The translations under genes were made by a program, and so were the position numbers. Below the pieces are notes generated by a model that saw only the letters and a list, made by a program, of their open reading frames with translations, ran no database searches and was not told the origin of the DNA. This document shows, piece by piece, positions 33,328-42,184 of a DNA stretch of 57,057 bases. Source of the stretch: an uncultured Lachnospiraceae bacterium (GTDB taxonomy: Bacteria; Bacillota_A; Clostridia; Lachnospirales; Lachnospiraceae); the NCBI GenBank assembly GCA_947564305.1, contig CANOBT010000019.1:1-57057 (forward strand). The letters are read 5' to 3'. Numbering within the stretch: position 1 is the stretch's first letter; every line of letters begins with the position of its first letter.

Positions 33328-35133
33328 TTATATTCCTTTTTCCGACAGCACCTGAATCGGCGCCACACGAAGATTTCTGTTTATAAAAAGACGCGCCAAA
33401 ATCCATACAAGCCCCGTTTCACACACGACTACCAAACCTGCCCTTATCCACATATTCTCATTATCACTCTCTAATGTAATACCATCCTCCCCGCTATCCT
33501 CCATCAACCCCTTCGTGTAAGCAGTGCTGAACCCATCTTCCCCATTGTCCGCGGCCTCCTGTACAACATGGTTCATCTTCATCCCCAAAACTGCGCCGAC
33601 TGTTCCGCAGACTACCGTCAGTACCATAATTCCGCCAAGCAAGGACACGATACACTGTCTTTTCGTCATGCCCAATGCTAGTTCGACAGCCGTGCGCCTT
33701 TTTTGCTTTAGAATCATAAAATACATAAGAAATGCTATTGTTGCCAACAATAACGCCAACCCTGACACAAAGAGTACTCCTGCCACAATCCGAATATTTT
33801 TCATTCTGGAGGCAAATTGTTCATATCCCCCGTCGTCAAATTCCACTTCCAGAAGATGACTTTCCGGCAGTTTTGAAAACTCTTCCAAAAATAAGCCAAC
33901 CGTACCATTTTTAATGCGGAAGGACGTATTATACGCCTGCATCGGTCCACGCTCCAACACATGGTCTGCAAAATTTTCCGAAATGGATTTTTCCGGAACA
34001 AAAATCTGATTAGCTCCAAAAGCATACGGATTATTTGTAAGCGCAACCGAATACGAATAGATACCTATGATTTTGTATGCACTCTCCTGAAAAGCATCCA
34101 ATGCATTTCCATCGGCGTCCAACGCCTCGATCCCCATCCCGCCGCGCTCAAAAGCTACCTGGCACAAGGGATTGTTATAGTCCGCAAAATAAAATTGTAA
34201 TGGAAAGCTGTCTCCCACCTGGAGTCCGTTTAATTCCGCAAATCTCTGTGAAATCAGACACACCTTCGCACCGTTTTCGTATTCCTGCTCTTCTATTTCG
34301 CGGCCCTTCACAAGCACCGCATCTCCATCATGAAACGGCCGGAGAAGCTGCAAATCATTGACAGGCGTCACAGGCACTAGCTTTTCATAGCTCATCTTTA
34401 GACTCTCGGCAATCTCTTCCCAACGCATGCCTTCTTCACTCTCGTAAAAGCCCTCTGTCACTTCATACCAAAGCTGCTCTTGATTTTTATAAATCCGCAG
34501 AGGCATGTATTCCGAAATCCCTGTGAATCCCTCATGTTTTTCTACATTCATAGGATTCATTCCGATAAACGTGACATACGTTTTTCCAGCTTCCAAAGAC
34601 TCAGGCTGCTCTGTCCTGTGGTCGCAGAAATCAATCGTTTTTCCCAAAAGAGAACCTGTCCCCCAAAGTACACGGACCACCTCCACAGGGACTGGTTCTT
34701 TTGGCATACAGTCCTCCAACGCACGGATTTCTACCAGAGACACACCGGTCATAACCTCATCGGTATCGCCTTCTCTGGCAATAATATCCGGAGAACTTAC
34801 GCCAAAGTATGGGCGCTGCTTTGGACTGCTGATATAATCTATCGGAAGCTTTTCTAAAATCTCTGTTGTCAAAAAATCTCCATATACTTTTGTTTCTTGA
34901 TAAATATAATCTTTCAAGCCCGCATCCCACTGGCCTTCCATCATGGTACTCTGATCTTTTTGACTAACCATACCGATTGTGACAAATGCCTCATCTGCCG
35001 TCTTTATTTTATCCGATATCTCAAGCCATAAGTTCAGCCCCACCGTGAAAAGTATTGTACCGCAAATAAAAACAATACAAAAAAGTCCTGTTTTCAAAGG
35101 CGTACGAAAGATTTGTTTCAGGCTGTTTTTCAT
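33328..35133 (-). CDS. ABC transporter permease, FtsX/MacB type (large)
   Basis: A 601-residue permease. The N-terminal helix (LFCIVFICGTILFTVGLN) is followed by a large extracytoplasmic domain of about 400 residues. Three C-terminal helices of the FtsX domain are visible (IVAGVLFVSGLALLLATIAF, CIVSLLGGIMVLTVVCG and LVVVCETGLVWILARLF). This layout matches MacB-like or lipoprotein-release transporters. ATG 35133 overlaps the end of the ATPase gene by 4 nt. It forms a complete exporter with 35130-35828 and the smaller permease at 35881-37080. The cargo is unknown. Confidence 0.87.
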   Translation of the reverse strand: MKNSLKQIFRTPLKTGLFCIVFICGTILFTVGLNLWLEISDKIKTADEAFVTIGMVSQKDQSTMMEGQWDAGLKDYIYQETKVYGDFLTTEILEKLPIDYISSPKQRPYFGVSSPDIIAREGDTDEVMTGVSLVEIRALEDCMPKEPVPVEVVRVLWGTGSLLGKTIDFCDHRTEQPESLEAGKTYVTFIGMNPMNVEKHEGFTGISEYMPLRIYKNQEQLWYEVTEGFYESEEGMRWEEIAESLKMSYEKLVPVTPVNDLQLLRPFHDGDAVLVKGREIEEQEYENGAKVCLISQRFAELNGLQVGDSFPLQFYFADYNNPLCQVAFERGGMGIEALDADGNALDAFQESAYKIIGIYSYSVALTNNPYAFGANQIFVPEKSISENFADHVLERGPMQAYNTSFRIKNGTVGLFLEEFSKLPESHLLEVEFDDGGYEQFASRMKNIRIVAGVLFVSGLALLLATIAFLMYFMILKQKRRTAVELALGMTKRQCIVSLLGGIMVLTVVCGTVGAVLGMKMNHVVQEAADNGEDGFSTAYTKGLMEDSGEDGITLESDNENMWIRAGLVVVCETGLVWILARLFINRNLRVAPIQVLSEKGI

Positions 35134-35828
35134 AGGTTATTCACCATCCTGTTGTCGCTGACCTTTTCTATTCGTCCATCCTGTACCTGATATACGATAT
35201 CCGCCTGCTCTGCAATTCCCCTGTCATGTGTGATCAGAATGACACAGTAATTTTCTTTTTCCACAAGATTTTTTAGAATGTGGATTATATTTTCCCCATT
35301 TTCAAAATCTAGATTTCCCGTAGGCTCGTCAGCCAAGATTACTTTTCCACCTGAGGCAAGCGCCCTTGCTATGGCGACACGCTGCTGCTCTCCGCCGCTT
35401 AGCATTGCCGGATATTTTTTCAGAAGTTCTCTCGGCAGGCCAACCTGCTCCAGCAAAAAAACGGCCCTCTCTCTTGCCTCTGCTTTTTTTACTTTGAGAA
35501 GCTCCATGGGATACCTGATATTCTCTTCCACTGTAAGCAGCGGAAATAATTGGAAATTCTGGAAAACTATTGATAAGTTTTCCCTGCGAAGCCTGGATAC
35601 ATCTAATTCTATATAGGATTTTCCTTCATAGAAAATCTCTCCCTGCGTAGGCTGGTCCAACCCCGCCAGCAAGGACAGCAACGTAGTTTTTCCGCTCCCT
35701 GAGCGTCCCACCACTGCATAAAATGTTCCATAATCGAAGGTACAACTCACATCCTTTAATGCATCCACCTTCTGATATTTTCCTTGATAAGTGTAACTCA
35801 CATGTTCCGCTTTTATAATACAGGCCAT
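35130..35828 (-). CDS. ABC transporter ATP-binding protein (LolD/MacB type)
   Basis: A 232-residue ATPase with all motifs intact: Walker A GRSGSGKT (about 38-45), Q-loop FQNFQLFPLL, signature LSGGEQQR, Walker B VILADEPTGNLD and the switch His in LITHD. ATGA overlap with the downstream permease means coupled translation. The start follows GGGAGG by 4-5 nt. It energises the two FtsX-type permeases on either side. Confidence 0.93.
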   Translation of the reverse strand: MACIIKAEHVSYTYQGKYQKVDALKDVSCTFDYGTFYAVVGRSGSGKTTLLSLLAGLDQPTQGEIFYEGKSYIELDVSRLRRENLSIVFQNFQLFPLLTVEENIRYPMELLKVKKAEARERAVFLLEQVGLPRELLKKYPAMLSGGEQQRVAIARALASGGKVILADEPTGNLDFENGENIIHILKNLVEKENYCVILITHDRGIAEQADIVYQVQDGRIEKVSDNRMVNNL

Positions 35829-35880
35829 AGTTCCTCCCTACACTGTTTTACGCTCTCGTATGCTTTTTTCGTCCGTGACT

Positions 35881-37080
35881 TTACACTGCCGCAAATATTT
35901 TCATTGGGTTTTCACGGCTTAACCAAACCGCCGAAGCCAGTGTTGTCACTATCTCAATCCCTAAAAATACCGCCAAAATAAATATTCCCAGACTTCCCTC
36001 TGTCAGCCAAAGCGCCGCCGCTCCGCCTAATAGAGACAAAATCGTAGTTTCTCCAACCAGTTCTGCCACAATCTGAGTTCTCTTTCTTCCCATACAGCAT
36101 TCCAGATAAATTTCCTGCTTCCGGTAACACATGGCAAAGAAAGACATCATTGCCGAAATTCCAATAATCAGTAAAATCAACGGCGCCAGAAACAACTTCA
36201 GCAAATGAATACTGTTTTTCAGTTGGGATGCAGTCTGTATAAAAAATCTATCGTCTATCACAAGGGTATTTCCTGGACGCCCTCCCACTGACCGCACATC
36301 AATCTGTGAAAACTTTGCTTCCTCTGCTTTCGCTTTCAGTTCATTCATTTCCAAAGGATGCTCTACGGTTCCTTTTGCAGATGAATAAAGAAGCTTCTCG
36401 CCAGCCCGATGATACTGTTCTGCCAGCCAATCCAGAGGGCATACCAAGTCCGCCGCTTCTAATGCACTCTCCTGGGATGTCAGATAGAAACCGGCAATTT
36501 TCAGCTCTGCGGATGTAATTTCCACAAATCCTGCAACGCCGTCAAATTCGTCATATAAGGCACGATACAAATTGATATCAATTACATCTCCCACCTGATA
36601 GGAAATTCCCCGCTCCTGCATGTAGTTCTCGTTTAGAAGACATAAACCTTCCTCTCCTGAAAGGATTTCTTCTATCTTCTTCTGCTCCTGTGAAAACTCC
36701 GGTTTCCACGCCTCCATAGATTCTGCCGTATTCGTCCCCGTCAAATGGATGCTGATTCTTTTTTCCTGATTTCCCGGATAAAACCCAATATTTCCATAGC
36801 TCTGCGCCGTCACCACATATCCGCTCAGACCAAGTCCAAGGAATGATTCTAATCTTTTCTCTGTGATATCAAGACCTGTCAGCCTGTCGCCGGTAGAATT
36901 TGTAATCGAGGCTGTCACAGGTATTTTTTCTCCCAGCGCAGTTAATAATTTTTGATTCTGTTCCAGATTTCCAAAATATACTCCCACAAAAAAGACGATC
37001 ATAAAAGAAAATAAAAATAGAACAATACTCCTAATTTTGTTTCTTATGATGTTAAAAAAAATCTTCTTCGCTGTAAACAC
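35881..37080 (-). CDS. ABC transporter permease, FtsX type (small)
   Basis: A 399-residue FtsX-domain permease. The N-terminal helix (SIVLFLFSFMIVFFVGVYF) precedes an extracytoplasmic domain of about 230 residues. The C-terminal helices (LFLAPLILLIIGISAMMSF, and LGIFILAVFLGIEIVTTLAS) end in LSRENPMKIFAAV. The start is GTG 37080, with GAAGGAGG 12 nt upstream. It is the first gene of the transporter operon (promoter at 37135-37163). Together the three genes form a heterodimeric exporter. Confidence 0.85.
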   Translation of the reverse strand: MFTAKKIFFNIIRNKIRSIVLFLFSFMIVFFVGVYFGNLEQNQKLLTALGEKIPVTASITNSTGDRLTGLDITEKRLESFLGLGLSGYVVTAQSYGNIGFYPGNQEKRISIHLTGTNTAESMEAWKPEFSQEQKKIEEILSGEEGLCLLNENYMQERGISYQVGDVIDINLYRALYDEFDGVAGFVEITSAELKIAGFYLTSQESALEAADLVCPLDWLAEQYHRAGEKLLYSSAKGTVEHPLEMNELKAKAEEAKFSQIDVRSVGGRPGNTLVIDDRFFIQTASQLKNSIHLLKLFLAPLILLIIGISAMMSFFAMCYRKQEIYLECCMGRKRTQIVAELVGETTILSLLGGAAALWLTEGSLGIFILAVFLGIEIVTTLASAVWLSRENPMKIFAAV

Positions 37081-37134
37081 GCTGCTGCTAATCCTCCTTC
37101 ATTGTGGTGATTGGACTGTTATTTTGTTTCTTTT

Positions 37135-37163
37135 ACACTATTACAGGGGTTTTGTTTTGTCAA
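37135..37163 (-). promoter_or_regulatory. Candidate promoter of the FtsX-type exporter operon
   Basis: TTGACA (37158-37163), 17 bp, then TAGTGT (37135-37140) on the minus strand. The -35 is consensus, the -10 is weak, so an activator may be needed. Confidence 0.5.
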
Positions 37164-37175
37164 TGAAAAACAGTG

Positions 37176-37211
37176 AAAAGAGGGAGACCCAAAGGGGCAG
37201 CCCTCTCTTTT
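37176..37211 (-). terminator. Terminator of the HipA-like gene
   Basis: AAAAGAGGG pairs with CCCTCTCTTTT, with an inner CCC/GGG stem. A TTTTC run follows on the minus strand. Confidence 0.7.
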
Positions 37212-37252
37212 GCCTCTGCTTTTTTACTTTGGTGTTGTCACTATCTGGATTC

Positions 37253-38296
37253 CTAAAGCATCCAGTCTTTATTCTTACACAGTGCGTTGTATTGAAGTTC
37301 AAAATGCTTTTCCGTATAATCACTTCCACTTCGGAGACGTTCATAGGCATTTTGATTATAATTTCCAGAGCAGCAGCATTCCAAAGCCGGCTTTAAGATA
37401 TATTCAGCACGTACATTTAACATTGTTTTATAAAATGTTTTTCTTATATCAGACAAAAAAGCCTGTTGGTCAATAAATTTATATATGGAAGGCATTTTGC
37501 TCAAAAGTGCAGGAACAATTTTTCGGACAGCCTGAGTTACAACAGGCTCATATCCTGACGACAACATGTCCAGATAGCTGACTTTGTTTCCATTCACAGT
37601 CAGGGCTGCTTTTGGAAATAATAACGTTCTTTTTATAACCTCCTTTTCAGAGGACAGAATATCCTCTGCCATCGCTTTTTCGGATAATGCAGGAAATAAA
37701 GTACTGCCATTATCATAGATTGGAGATGCATAAATTGTACCGGCCCGTGTATCTGTAATATATCCCCAGTTCCCCATATGACGATCAAAATTGCCCACAA
37801 GCGCGTCCCCGATAAATCGTTCCCAATAAGATGTATGCAGCTCTTGTGCATAATTACACAGCACAGAATCATGATGAAGAATATAATCAATCTGCTTGAT
37901 ATCCGGTACACGTCCAATATCGCCGGAATCGTAATGTTTCCGCATATACTGGCCAAATTCAATCAGATACTGATAATCAGATGTAAAATTTTCACAGGCT
38001 ACCAGCAAATTCTGATTTCGTGTACCTATAAAAGTATTATGGACTTCAAAACCGGCAATCGCAAGAATGTGACTCGACATATATTCGGACAGCACATTAT
38101 TTACATAACTTGTATCTAGATTATTCAAACGAGTGTGGGATTCTGCATATTTAACAAGATATCGCCGACCGTCTGGGGATATCAGACCCTCTTTTCTGTC
38201 AGAACCGCTATAAGGAGTTATCATATCAACCAACCAGTCGTCCAATATCGGTAACATGTCCTCCTGTAAAAATATATTTGTAATGCCTTTCATCAT
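37253..38296 (-). CDS. HipA-like Ser/Thr kinase without antitoxin partner
   Basis: A protein of about 347 residues with HipA-type kinase signatures. These are the catalytic loop GDALVGNFDRHMGNWG (about 195-210; N-x-D-R-H), the metal-binding ASPIYDNGSTLFP and the ATP-contacting region near YLVKYAES. The N-terminal subdomain of classic HipA is not evident, and no HipB-like antitoxin gene lies next to it. It resembles orphan HipA/CtkA kinases that phosphorylate host or own proteins. ATG 38296 follows AGGTG; upstream ATG/GTG codons are possible. Single-gene unit with a terminator at 37176-37211. Confidence 0.83.
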   Translation of the reverse strand: MMKGITNIFLQEDMLPILDDWLVDMITPYSGSDRKEGLISPDGRRYLVKYAESHTRLNNLDTSYVNNVLSEYMSSHILAIAGFEVHNTFIGTRNQNLLVACENFTSDYQYLIEFGQYMRKHYDSGDIGRVPDIKQIDYILHHDSVLCNYAQELHTSYWERFIGDALVGNFDRHMGNWGYITDTRAGTIYASPIYDNGSTLFPALSEKAMAEDILSSEKEVIKRTLLFPKAALTVNGNKVSYLDMLSSGYEPVVTQAVRKIVPALLSKMPSIYKFIDQQAFLSDIRKTFYKTMLNVRAEYILKPALECCCSGNYNQNAYERLRSGSDYTEKHFELQYNALCKNKDWML

Positions 38297-38376
38297 AGTC
38301 ACCTGCCTTGAGAATTTATATAAAAATTAATATTGTATGCAAAAAAAGTCAAACTGCAATCAATCATCAACAATTT

Positions 38377-39075
38377 TTACACTATTACCGGAAAACCAGT
38401 CACATCTGCCCCACCATCAAACCACATTCTCTGCTTCTTATAAGCAGACTCTATTTCCAGCCTCCACTCCCTGGCCGCCTCCTCACTGCGTCTCTGATAC
38501 TCTCTTCTCCTCCGTACCTTTTCCTCAGTCTCGGCTTGAATCTGAGCTTCTATCCTGGCCCTCTCCTCTGGTTTTAAATCACCGCTGACATAATGTGTTA
38601 CTGTTCCGTCCGGATGGATTACAATACCAGAGGAGTGTATTTCATGCCCCATCGCTGAAAGCTGCGCCTTACATAACGGCAGTGATTGAAAATAATCTTG
38701 TATTTTTCCTTCGTAATAAGCGGCTTTTTTCGGGTCATTTGCCATCTGCTCCAAAATATTCGGCGCGATTACTACATTCCCTGTTCCTGCCGTTTCCGCA
38801 CCAATGCGATCCATACTTTTCTGATCTTTTCCGACACTTTGGATACACACATAGCCATACCTCTGTTCCAGATATTTTTGATACATATTTGTGTCTGATA
38901 TATCCGTTGTTTCTCCTGATTTTTGCAACTGTTCTCCAAAGTTTACTGAATTTACAGTATTTTTTTGTAGATACTCTGCAAAGTTTACAGTAGTTTCTTG
39001 TATTTCTTCTACTTTCTTCAATAATTCATATGGATATGCACCTGTCAAAGCCCCGCTTGTTCCCAAAATACTCAT
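38377..39075 (-). CDS. DUF6033 protein, paralog A of the orphan array
   Basis: A 232-residue cytoplasmic-looking protein that begins MSILGTSGALTGAYPYELL. Its core NVVIAPNILEQMANDPKKAA, then YYEGKIQDYFQSLP and HPDGTVTHYVSGDL, is shared with 44657-45286 and in weaker form with 43058-44041. The C-terminal about 55 residues are a highly charged helix (Arg/Glu-rich). There is no signal peptide or membrane segment. The N-terminus is Ser/Thr/Asn-rich and probably flexible. The function is unknown (DUF6033). Upstream lies a TATAAT-like box and no clean GCCGATAT box, unlike its paralogs. Confidence 0.78.
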   Translation of the reverse strand: MSILGTSGALTGAYPYELLKKVEEIQETTVNFAEYLQKNTVNSVNFGEQLQKSGETTDISDTNMYQKYLEQRYGYVCIQSVGKDQKSMDRIGAETAGTGNVVIAPNILEQMANDPKKAAYYEGKIQDYFQSLPLCKAQLSAMGHEIHSSGIVIHPDGTVTHYVSGDLKPEERARIEAQIQAETEEKVRRRREYQRRSEEAAREWRLEIESAYKKQRMWFDGGADVTGFPVIV

Positions 39076-39384
39076 AATAAGGTTCTCCTTTCAGTTTCCT
39101 TGCGCATCAGCACAATTCATTATATCAAAAATCCTTCGATTTTCGAGTAAACCGGAACGAAAGGACTTCTTTTTGGGAATGAAAGGGAATACAGGATTAT
39201 TCTATCATATTTTCACGATCTCTCAAGATAATCATTCTATATTTTCACGGATTCCCAAGATAATTACTTTTTTATTAATTTTCCAGGCTTCCATTTCTAC
39301 AATTTTATACTACAGCTACAATCGTGGTTCCTTGAGTATCGCAGTATTTTGTAATAAACTATGCTCAAAACAGATTAAGATTAT

Positions 39385-40023
39385 TATGAAACTAGGTACG
39401 AAAGATAAATTAACATGTATAAGCAGACCGCGTCGTTTTGGAAAATCTTTTACAGCACAAATGCTATGCGCATACTATGATAAAAGCTGCGATTCACACG
39501 AATTGTTTGAAGGTTTCGAGATAGCAAAAGACCCTTCTTTTGAAAAATATATGAATCAATATGACGTAATCTATCTTGATCTAACATGGTTCATTGCAAA
39601 TGCTAAAGATATAAATAATGTCGTATCCACATTGCAGTCAGAAGTAATAAAAGAATTAGCAGAGGCATATCCGGAAGCAGAACATCAGGACACGTTTCCC
39701 GAAATGCTATTATCTGTTTCAGAAGCGACCGGAAATAAATTTATTATTATTATTGATGAATGGGACGCATTGTTTAGAGAAGCAAAAGAGAATATCGCAT
39801 TACAGGAAGAATATATCTCCCTTTTAAGAGGTTTATTCCGAAGCGGCGTAATCACAGACAAGATAATCGAAGGAGCTTATATGACAGGCTTCTTGTTCAT
39901 CTGGGTTATCTTGCATACACCCCAGAAACGAGAACCGTATATATTCCAAATGAAGAGTTAAAGAAGGAATTTATTCGTGCGGTAACGAGTAGTAAGCATA
40001 CAGAAGGGCAATTCTTTTCGTGA
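39385..40023 (+). pseudogene. AAA-ATPase-like gene, internally deleted
   Basis: The segment encodes KLTCISRPRRFGKSFTAQML, which holds the P-loop of the AAA-ATPase-like family, then VIYLDLTWFIANAKD and FIIIIDEWDALFREAKEN (Walker B), and LLRGLFRSGVI. After TGFL the frame is lost. In the next frame HLGYLAYTPETRTVYIPNEE and FIRAVTSSKHTE continue and stop near 40023. Thus the N-terminal portion, several hundred central bases and the C-terminal domain are missing. The 309 bases before 39385 contain only degenerate sequence. The fragment lies between two array genes on the opposite strand, suggesting insertion and decay of a mobile or accessory gene. Confidence 0.82.
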
Positions 40024-40030
40024 ATTGCCC
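40006..40030. terminator. Hairpin between the ATPase remnant and the DUF4317 gene
   Basis: GGGCAATTC and GAATTGCCC are perfectly paired around a 7-nt loop. On the minus strand it can end the DUF4317 transcript. Confidence 0.6.
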
Positions 40031-40046
40031 GTTCAACATTACATTA

Positions 40047-40679
40047 CTATTTTTCCTCCACCCCAAGAATTTCTCTTACCAACTCCATATGCGGCCTTTC
40101 CGGATTTTTCCGGAAGACATTCACATGATTCAAATCCCCGCTTCTATCTGTAAACGCAGGAAATAAAAATCCACATTCCGGCTCCCCAGGTTCATATTCT
40201 CCTGTAAGCGGACAGATTACGCAAATCAAATATTCAAAGATTTCCTCCGATTCCCATAGCCGTTCTTTATCCGATGCTTTTGCGGGAATATCGTAACGGT
40301 CATGAAATACCATAATGGAGTACTCGGAATCAGTCTGATAGCGTTCCATTACAACGTCATAAAAAGTATCCAACAGAGCATCATTTTTCAGGCCGCACTC
40401 CTTCAATGCCATAAGGAGCTGCCACATACTTCCATTTTTCTGCGCATCTGGCAAAAACTCATATTTTTTCAGATTCTTATTTGTATCCGAAAAAGGAACT
40501 GCCTTTGCCAATTTCAGATTTTTTGCTTTATCAGCCCCGGAGAGCTTCAGGAAATTCGTATTGAAGCTTCCGTCAAACTCTCCGTCCCTGTCCACATAAC
40601 AGCCTGCAATCCTCGTAATAGAGGTTCTGGCCGGCGTCATCCGCCGTGTCAATTCCAACATGTCCTCCCTGTTAATCAT
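40047..40679 (-). CDS. DUF4317 family protein
   Basis: A 210-residue protein with the DUF4317 pattern: TRRMTPARTSITRIAGCYVD at the N-terminus, then CGLKNDALLDTFYDVVME, YSIMVFHDRYDIP, YLICVICPLTGEY and GFLFPAFTDRS. The family is usually longer (about 350-400 residues), so this copy is a compact form lacking a central portion. No enzymatic motif or signal peptide is visible; function unknown. It starts 2 nt after the DUF3879 gene, probably the last member of the antitoxin-toxin-DUF3879-DUF4317 transcript. Confidence 0.8.
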   Translation of the reverse strand: MINREDMLELTRRMTPARTSITRIAGCYVDRDGEFDGSFNTNFLKLSGADKAKNLKLAKAVPFSDTNKNLKKYEFLPDAQKNGSMWQLLMALKECGLKNDALLDTFYDVVMERYQTDSEYSIMVFHDRYDIPAKASDKERLWESEEIFEYLICVICPLTGEYEPGEPECGFLFPAFTDRSGDLNHVNVFRKNPERPHMELVREILGVEEK

Positions 40680-40681
40680 GA

Positions 40682-41341
40682 CTATGCCCTCATATTCACT
40701 GACTTCATGGAAGCTTCAACCGACTCCCTCGTGATTCCGTCTAACGCCCCGGATGGAATCGGACTGCCGATTTGCCAACCGGGGTTCGCCTCCCTTACTG
40801 CGGCATAAAATGCATTACTGTATGCCCGCTCATACTGCTGCATCGTATATCCTGCTGCCAACCGGTCATTTTTCTGAACCTTGCGATACATATTAGTATA
40901 TACATCTGACCGCCTGGTCGTATCACCATTATGGACGCCGTTCTCCCGCAAAAATTCTTTCTTAGTCAGCTCAAACATTTCCTCTTTGCTGCTCTCCGGA
41001 ATCGAAATAATCCGTTTTCTGCTGGCCGCATTTTCATCCGTTAACAAAAGACCCGCCAGACCTGTTGTCGGGTCAATGTAATCTCCGTCCTTATCATACT
41101 GACGCATCAGATTTTTAATCGCCTGCGGATTCGTATACATTGCCCCGTTTGCATTCGCCATCATTTCCTTCATTACGGCTTTATACTGCTTGCTGTTGGT
41201 ATCAATACCTGCATTTTTTAGCTGCGCCTGCACAGAACTGCTGTTTAGATTGGATAACTGAAAACTGCCAATCAGATTGGTCGTCTTCGGCATTCCTGGT
41301 AAACTCTGAAATAAAAAACTGTAATCTGTAATTCTCTGCAT
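40682..41341 (-). CDS. DUF3879 protein, paralog 1 of the orphan array
   Basis: A 219-residue protein without signal peptide or membrane segment, beginning MQRITDYSFLFQSLPGMPKT. The second half contains RIISIPESSKEEMFELTKKE and NPGWQIGSPIPSGALDGITR, which align with the protein at 44052-44615. AGGAGG lies 8 nt before the ATG. The name DUF3879 is by recall of this E. rectale/Lachnospiraceae family; function unknown. It follows the PIN toxin gene by 27 nt, so it may be cotranscribed with the toxin-antitoxin pair. Confidence 0.7.
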   Translation of the reverse strand: MQRITDYSFLFQSLPGMPKTTNLIGSFQLSNLNSSSVQAQLKNAGIDTNSKQYKAVMKEMMANANGAMYTNPQAIKNLMRQYDKDGDYIDPTTGLAGLLLTDENAASRKRIISIPESSKEEMFELTKKEFLRENGVHNGDTTRRSDVYTNMYRKVQKNDRLAAGYTMQQYERAYSNAFYAAVREANPGWQIGSPIPSGALDGITRESVEASMKSVNMRA

Positions 41342-41368
41342 ATTGAAATCCTCCTTTGCTACATGGTT

Positions 41369-41782
41369 TTAACTTTTCAGTTCTAAAATTGTCAACATCT
41401 CTCTTGGCGTAACAATAAAAGGCTTTACCGGAAAATGTTTTATATTTCCAGTAATCAAAAATGCCTCCTCTTTTTTTCTCTTTTCCATAACTATTTCATA
41501 AAAAACTGTATCTTTCGGGTCAGGTAATTCATCCGTCAATTTCTCTGCATCTATAAAAATTCCCCTGTTTATCATACCATCCAGCACAGTTTTTATCTTT
41601 TTCTTATCAAAATGAAACTTAGGACGGTTTAAAACCTCCACATATTCAGCTAAAATCATCTCATTCAAAAGCGGGACAAGATTACCTATAAGAGAATGTT
41701 CCAACACACAGCCTGGAACTGAATCCCACTTCAGCATTGCAGACACTAATACATTCGTATCTATCACTGCATAATACTTCAT
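41369..41782 (-). CDS. PIN-domain toxin of a type II toxin-antitoxin system
   Basis: A 137-residue PIN nuclease-like protein. The first acidic cluster is VIDTNVLVSAML (Asp at residue 7), followed by NEMILAEYVEVLNRPKF, DELPDPKDTVFYEI (second acidic cluster) and ITGNIKHFPVKPFIVTPREML at the C-terminus. It fits the 'putative toxin component, PIN family' group that cleaves RNA. ATG 41782 lies 1 nt after the antitoxin stop, so it is translated by coupling; an ATG further upstream inside the antitoxin is less likely. It is embedded between array genes. Confidence 0.88.
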   Translation of the reverse strand: MKYYAVIDTNVLVSAMLKWDSVPGCVLEHSLIGNLVPLLNEMILAEYVEVLNRPKFHFDKKKIKTVLDGMINRGIFIDAEKLTDELPDPKDTVFYEIVMEKRKKEEAFLITGNIKHFPVKPFIVTPREMLTILELKS

Positions 41783-41783
41783 T

Positions 41784-42077
41784 CTATAATCCATTTCTGA
41801 CCGCACTGATTTCAGCATTAATTTCATCTAGCGTCATATCAGCTACTCCGTTTGTCTCTGCTGATCTACTCAGCTCGCGCATTGCTATCACCGCCGCTTC
41901 TGCACGATAATCATCATTCTTTAATGTCATATTAAAAGGAATCCCCTTTTCTTGTACTGACCGTGTTAAAAAAATCCGTATTGCCGTCGATAAATCCATT
42001 CCCAATTTTTCATATATATCTGTTGCTTCTGCTTTCAACTGTTCATCTATCCGTAACTGAATTAAAGAGTTTGCCAT
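41784..42077 (-). CDS. RelB/DinJ-type antitoxin
   Basis: A 97-residue antitoxin. The N-terminal ribbon-helix-helix is visible (SLIQLRIDEQLKAEATDIYE, then LGMDLSTAIRIFLTRSVQEK). The C-terminal tail (DMTLDEINAEISAVRNG) would cover the PIN toxin. RelB/DinJ domains more often pair with RelE or YafQ toxins; pairing with a PIN toxin is common in gut Clostridia. ATG 42077 follows AAAGGAGAG. The 107-nt upstream space holds the presumed promoter and autoregulatory site. Confidence 0.88.
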   Translation of the reverse strand: MANSLIQLRIDEQLKAEATDIYEKLGMDLSTAIRIFLTRSVQEKGIPFNMTLKNDDYRAEAAVIAMRELSRSAETNGVADMTLDEINAEISAVRNGL

Positions 42078-42184
42078 ATAAGTCTCTCCTTTCAATTGCA
42101 TTTTTTTGTAATTCAAGTGTAATGTATTGTGAGATTATTTTCAAGTTATTACTTAAAATAACCCTAACACCATTGACACTCAAA

